Source of the DNA: JAFKKS01 sp039808325
GTDB lineage: Bacteria; Pseudomonadota; Alphaproteobacteria; Rhizobiales; Xanthobacteraceae
NCBI GenBank assembly: GCA_039808325.1
Contig: JBDHSU010000095.1
Span: 1-15,922 of the forward strand
DNA length: 15,922 bases
Reading direction: 5' to 3'
Each line of letters begins with the position of its first letter. The first letter of the stretch is position 1. Shown here one piece after another: positions 14,616 to 15,922 of this stretch. Under the pieces are notes generated by a model that was not told the DNA's origin, made no database searches, and saw only the letters and a program-made list of their open reading frames with translations. The translations under genes and the position numbers were made by a program.

Positions 14616-14648
14616 GTGGGGATGACGATTTCAAGAAAGTCATCCCAC
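14616..14648 (-). promoter_or_regulatory. hairpin immediately after the tctB stop
   Basis: GTGGGGATGAC (14616-14626) and GTCATCCCAC (14639-14648) form a 10-bp stem with one bulged G and a 12-nt loop, 1 nt beyond the tctB stop codon (14650-14652). There is no T-run on the minus strand, so it is unlikely to be a full terminator. Its place in the middle of the transporter operon suggests mRNA 3'-end protection or partial read-through control, together with the adjacent repeat. Confidence 0.45.
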
Positions 14649-14649
14649 G

Positions 14650-15156
14650 TTAGTAGCCGAGATACGCTTCCAGCGGTCCTTTCGGCAGCGGCACCAAAAA
14701 CCACTCTTCGAACACGAAGAACGTCACGACCGGCAGACCGATGGCGATCGCAAGGATCAATGGCCACCCATATTTGCCGAACCAGCGCATGAAGAACGCG
14801 ATCAGCAGGGCGGACGCGACGTAGATGCCGGCGAAAGGAACGAGCGCGACGTAGATCGCGGTCGGGATGACGACGGAGACGACCTGGCCGAGTTGGCCCC
14901 ATTCCGCGAACAGCCTGCTGCGCGGAATTTCCTTAAGCACCTGAACGAAATTGACGATGCTGGCGATCAGGATGATCACCGCGACGTAGAACGGAAAGAA
15001 GCCCGCCTTCGGCCCGTCTTCGGCCCAGTCGACGCCGACCTGCAAGCTTCCATAGATGACGACCAGCGCGAAGATCGCGCTCGCGAGCGCGACACCGAGT
15101 TCGACGTCGCGGTGCGCGGGGCCTCGGCCGGACGCGCTGTGAGAATTGTCAGTCAT
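14650..15156 (-). CDS. tctB: tripartite tricarboxylate transporter, small membrane subunit TctB
   Basis: A 168-residue inner-membrane partner of TctA with four predicted helices (about 21-38, 53-72, 92-122 as two close segments or one long hairpin, and 131-150). The GPKAGFFPF segment (49-57) and the C-terminal FLVPLPKGPLE are characteristic of TctB proteins. The start at 15156 (MTDNSHS) has AGGGG about 9 nt upstream; a longer open frame to 15195 reads through the tctC-tctB hairpin and is rejected. Spacing is 66 nt from tctC and 169 nt to tctA, unusually loose for a TTT operon because hairpins and a repeat occupy both gaps. Confidence 0.92.
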   Translation of the reverse strand: MTDNSHSASGRGPAHRDVELGVALASAIFALVVIYGSLQVGVDWAEDGPKAGFFPFYVAVIILIASIVNFVQVLKEIPRSRLFAEWGQLGQVVSVVIPTAIYVALVPFAGIYVASALLIAFFMRWFGKYGWPLILAIAIGLPVVTFFVFEEWFLVPLPKGPLEAYLGY

Positions 15157-15182
15157 GATGCGACCCCTGGAGATCCGGAACC

Positions 15183-15207
15183 CGGCCGGCGGCACATCCG
15201 CCGGCCG
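15183..15207 (-). promoter_or_regulatory. perfect 10-bp GC hairpin between tctC and tctB
   Basis: CGGCCGGCGG (15183-15192) and CCGCCGGCCG (15198-15207) are perfect inverted arms with a 5-nt loop, 15 nt past the tctC stop. No T-run follows on the minus strand. Genes for periplasmic binding proteins often need more product than the membrane subunits, and stable hairpins at this junction are a known way to achieve it (as in malE-malF). That role here is inferred from position. Confidence 0.55.
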
Positions 15208-15222
15208 TCGACCGTAGGGGGG

Positions 15223-15922
15223 CTACTTCTTGGCGAGCCAGCCCGCGCTTTCGACAAGTTCGTGGTGGCGTGCTTCGGCCTTCGCAACCCAATCGGCAAA
15301 GGCCTTGCCGGTCATGAAGCTCTGGTTGAACGCGCCATCGCTCATGAACTTCTTCCACTCCGGCGTCTCGCGGACCTTCTTGAACAGGTCGACGTAGAAC
15401 GCGACCTGCTCATCCGTGGCGCCGGGCGACATGAAGATGCCGCGCAGCATCAGATACTCCATGTCGATGCCCGCGGATTTGCAGGTCGGGATGCTGTCCC
15501 AGGCGAGATCGCCGGCGATCTTGTCGTGATAGTCGAGCTTCTGATCGTCGAAGACGCAGAGCGGCCTCAGCTTTCCGCCGCGCCAATGCGCCACCGCTTC
15601 GATGGGATTGTTGACGCTCGAATCGGCGTGCCCGCCGACGACCTGCACCGCAACCGCGCCGCCGCCGCGCTCCGGGATGTAGATGAATTTCGCGCCGGTC
15701 GCCTTTTGGATCGCCTCGGTGATGATCTGATCTTCCTGCTTCGAGCCGGTGCCGGCCATCTTGAAGCTGCCGTTCGCGGCTTTCGCGGCGTCGATGTAAT
15801 CCTTCGCCGTCTTGTACGGCTTATCGGCGTTGACCCAGAGCACGAACTCGTCGAGCGCCAGCATCGCCACCGGCGTCAGGTCCTTCCAGTTGAACGGAAT
15901 GCCCGTCACCATCGGCGTGGTG
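15223..15922 (-). CDS. tctC: tripartite tricarboxylate transporter substrate-binding protein TctC (5' end outside window)
   Basis: The periplasmic binding protein that hands a carboxylate to TctAB. About 230 C-terminal residues are present; the frame runs off the right edge (TTPMVTGIPFNWKDLTPVAML), so the signal peptide and roughly the first third are missing. Family marks are VTGIPFNWKDLTPVAMLA, the AGTGSKQEDQI ligand-loop region, IPERGGGAVAVQVVGGHAD, and the closing FMTGKAFADWV. The ATG at 15912 is internal, not the start. It is the first gene of the transporter set, followed by a strong hairpin and tctB. Ligand is unknown; oxalate, tricarballylate, citrate and others are all possible for the family. 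Confidence 0.93.
   Translation of the reverse strand, partial: TTPMVTGIPFNWKDLTPVAMLALDEFVLWVNADKPYKTAKDYIDAAKAANGSFKMAGTGSKQEDQIITEAIQKATGAKFIYIPERGGGAVAVQVVGGHADSSVNNPIEAVAHWRGGKLRPLCVFDDQKLDYHDKIAGDLAWDSIPTCKSAGIDMEYLMLRGIFMSPGATDEQVAFYVDLFKKVRETPEWKKFMSDGAFNQSFMTGKAFADWVAKAEARHHELVESAGWLAKK

Noticed and set aside
15157..15195. Longer TctB start at 15195
   Set aside because: The added codons include the GC hairpin after tctC, and MTDNSHS at 15156 has a better ribosome site and fits TctB proteins.

Overview
The window reads as a chromosomal piece of a GC-rich alphaproteobacterium of the order Hyphomicrobiales, most likely Bradyrhizobium-like or a related Xanthobacteraceae/Nitrobacteraceae lineage. 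The basis is the GC-rich third codon positions, the protein character, and four intergenic palindromic repeats that look like the dispersed repeats common in those genomes. This placement is inferred from recalled repeat and protein patterns, not from a search.

All eleven well-supported genes lie on the minus strand, so the biological order runs from high to low coordinates. First comes a tripartite tricarboxylate transporter: tctC (cut by the window end), tctB and tctA (15922-12972). Next is a GntR/FCD regulator (12885-12169). Then come the oxalate enzymes, oxalyl-CoA decarboxylase (oxc) and formyl-CoA transferase (frc) (12011-8678). These are followed by a formyltransferase/hydrolase-fold protein (8519-7590), formate-tetrahydrofolate ligase (fhs, 7434-5740) and a nu-class-like glutathione S-transferase (5604-4918). 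Last is a two-subunit NAD-dependent formate dehydrogenase, a NuoE-NuoF fusion plus a Mo/W catalytic subunit (4831-301). A short plus-strand fragment at the extreme left is probably the 3' end of a convergent gene.

The genes form a coherent pathway. A carboxylate, plausibly oxalate, is captured and imported. Frc makes oxalyl-CoA, Oxc decarboxylates it to formyl-CoA, and Frc returns formate while activating the next oxalate. Formate is then oxidised to CO2 with NADH production by the formate dehydrogenase, or loaded onto tetrahydrofolate by Fhs. The formyltransferase-like protein may act on the resulting formyl-folate pool. The GntR protein, sitting between the transporter and oxc, is the obvious candidate regulator.

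The less ordinary points are these. Frc carries a histone-H1-like basic N-terminal tail of about 95 residues. The formyltransferase-like protein has Gln where most relatives have the active-site Asn. A TctCBA system sits at the head of an oxalate cluster. Strong hairpins lie in the tctC-tctB, tctB-tctA and gst-fdhB junctions. Intergenic repeats sit in front of oxc and on both sides of the formyltransferase gene. No RNA genes, CRISPR arrays, insertion sequences or phage genes were seen, and no gap between genes exceeds about 200 bases.
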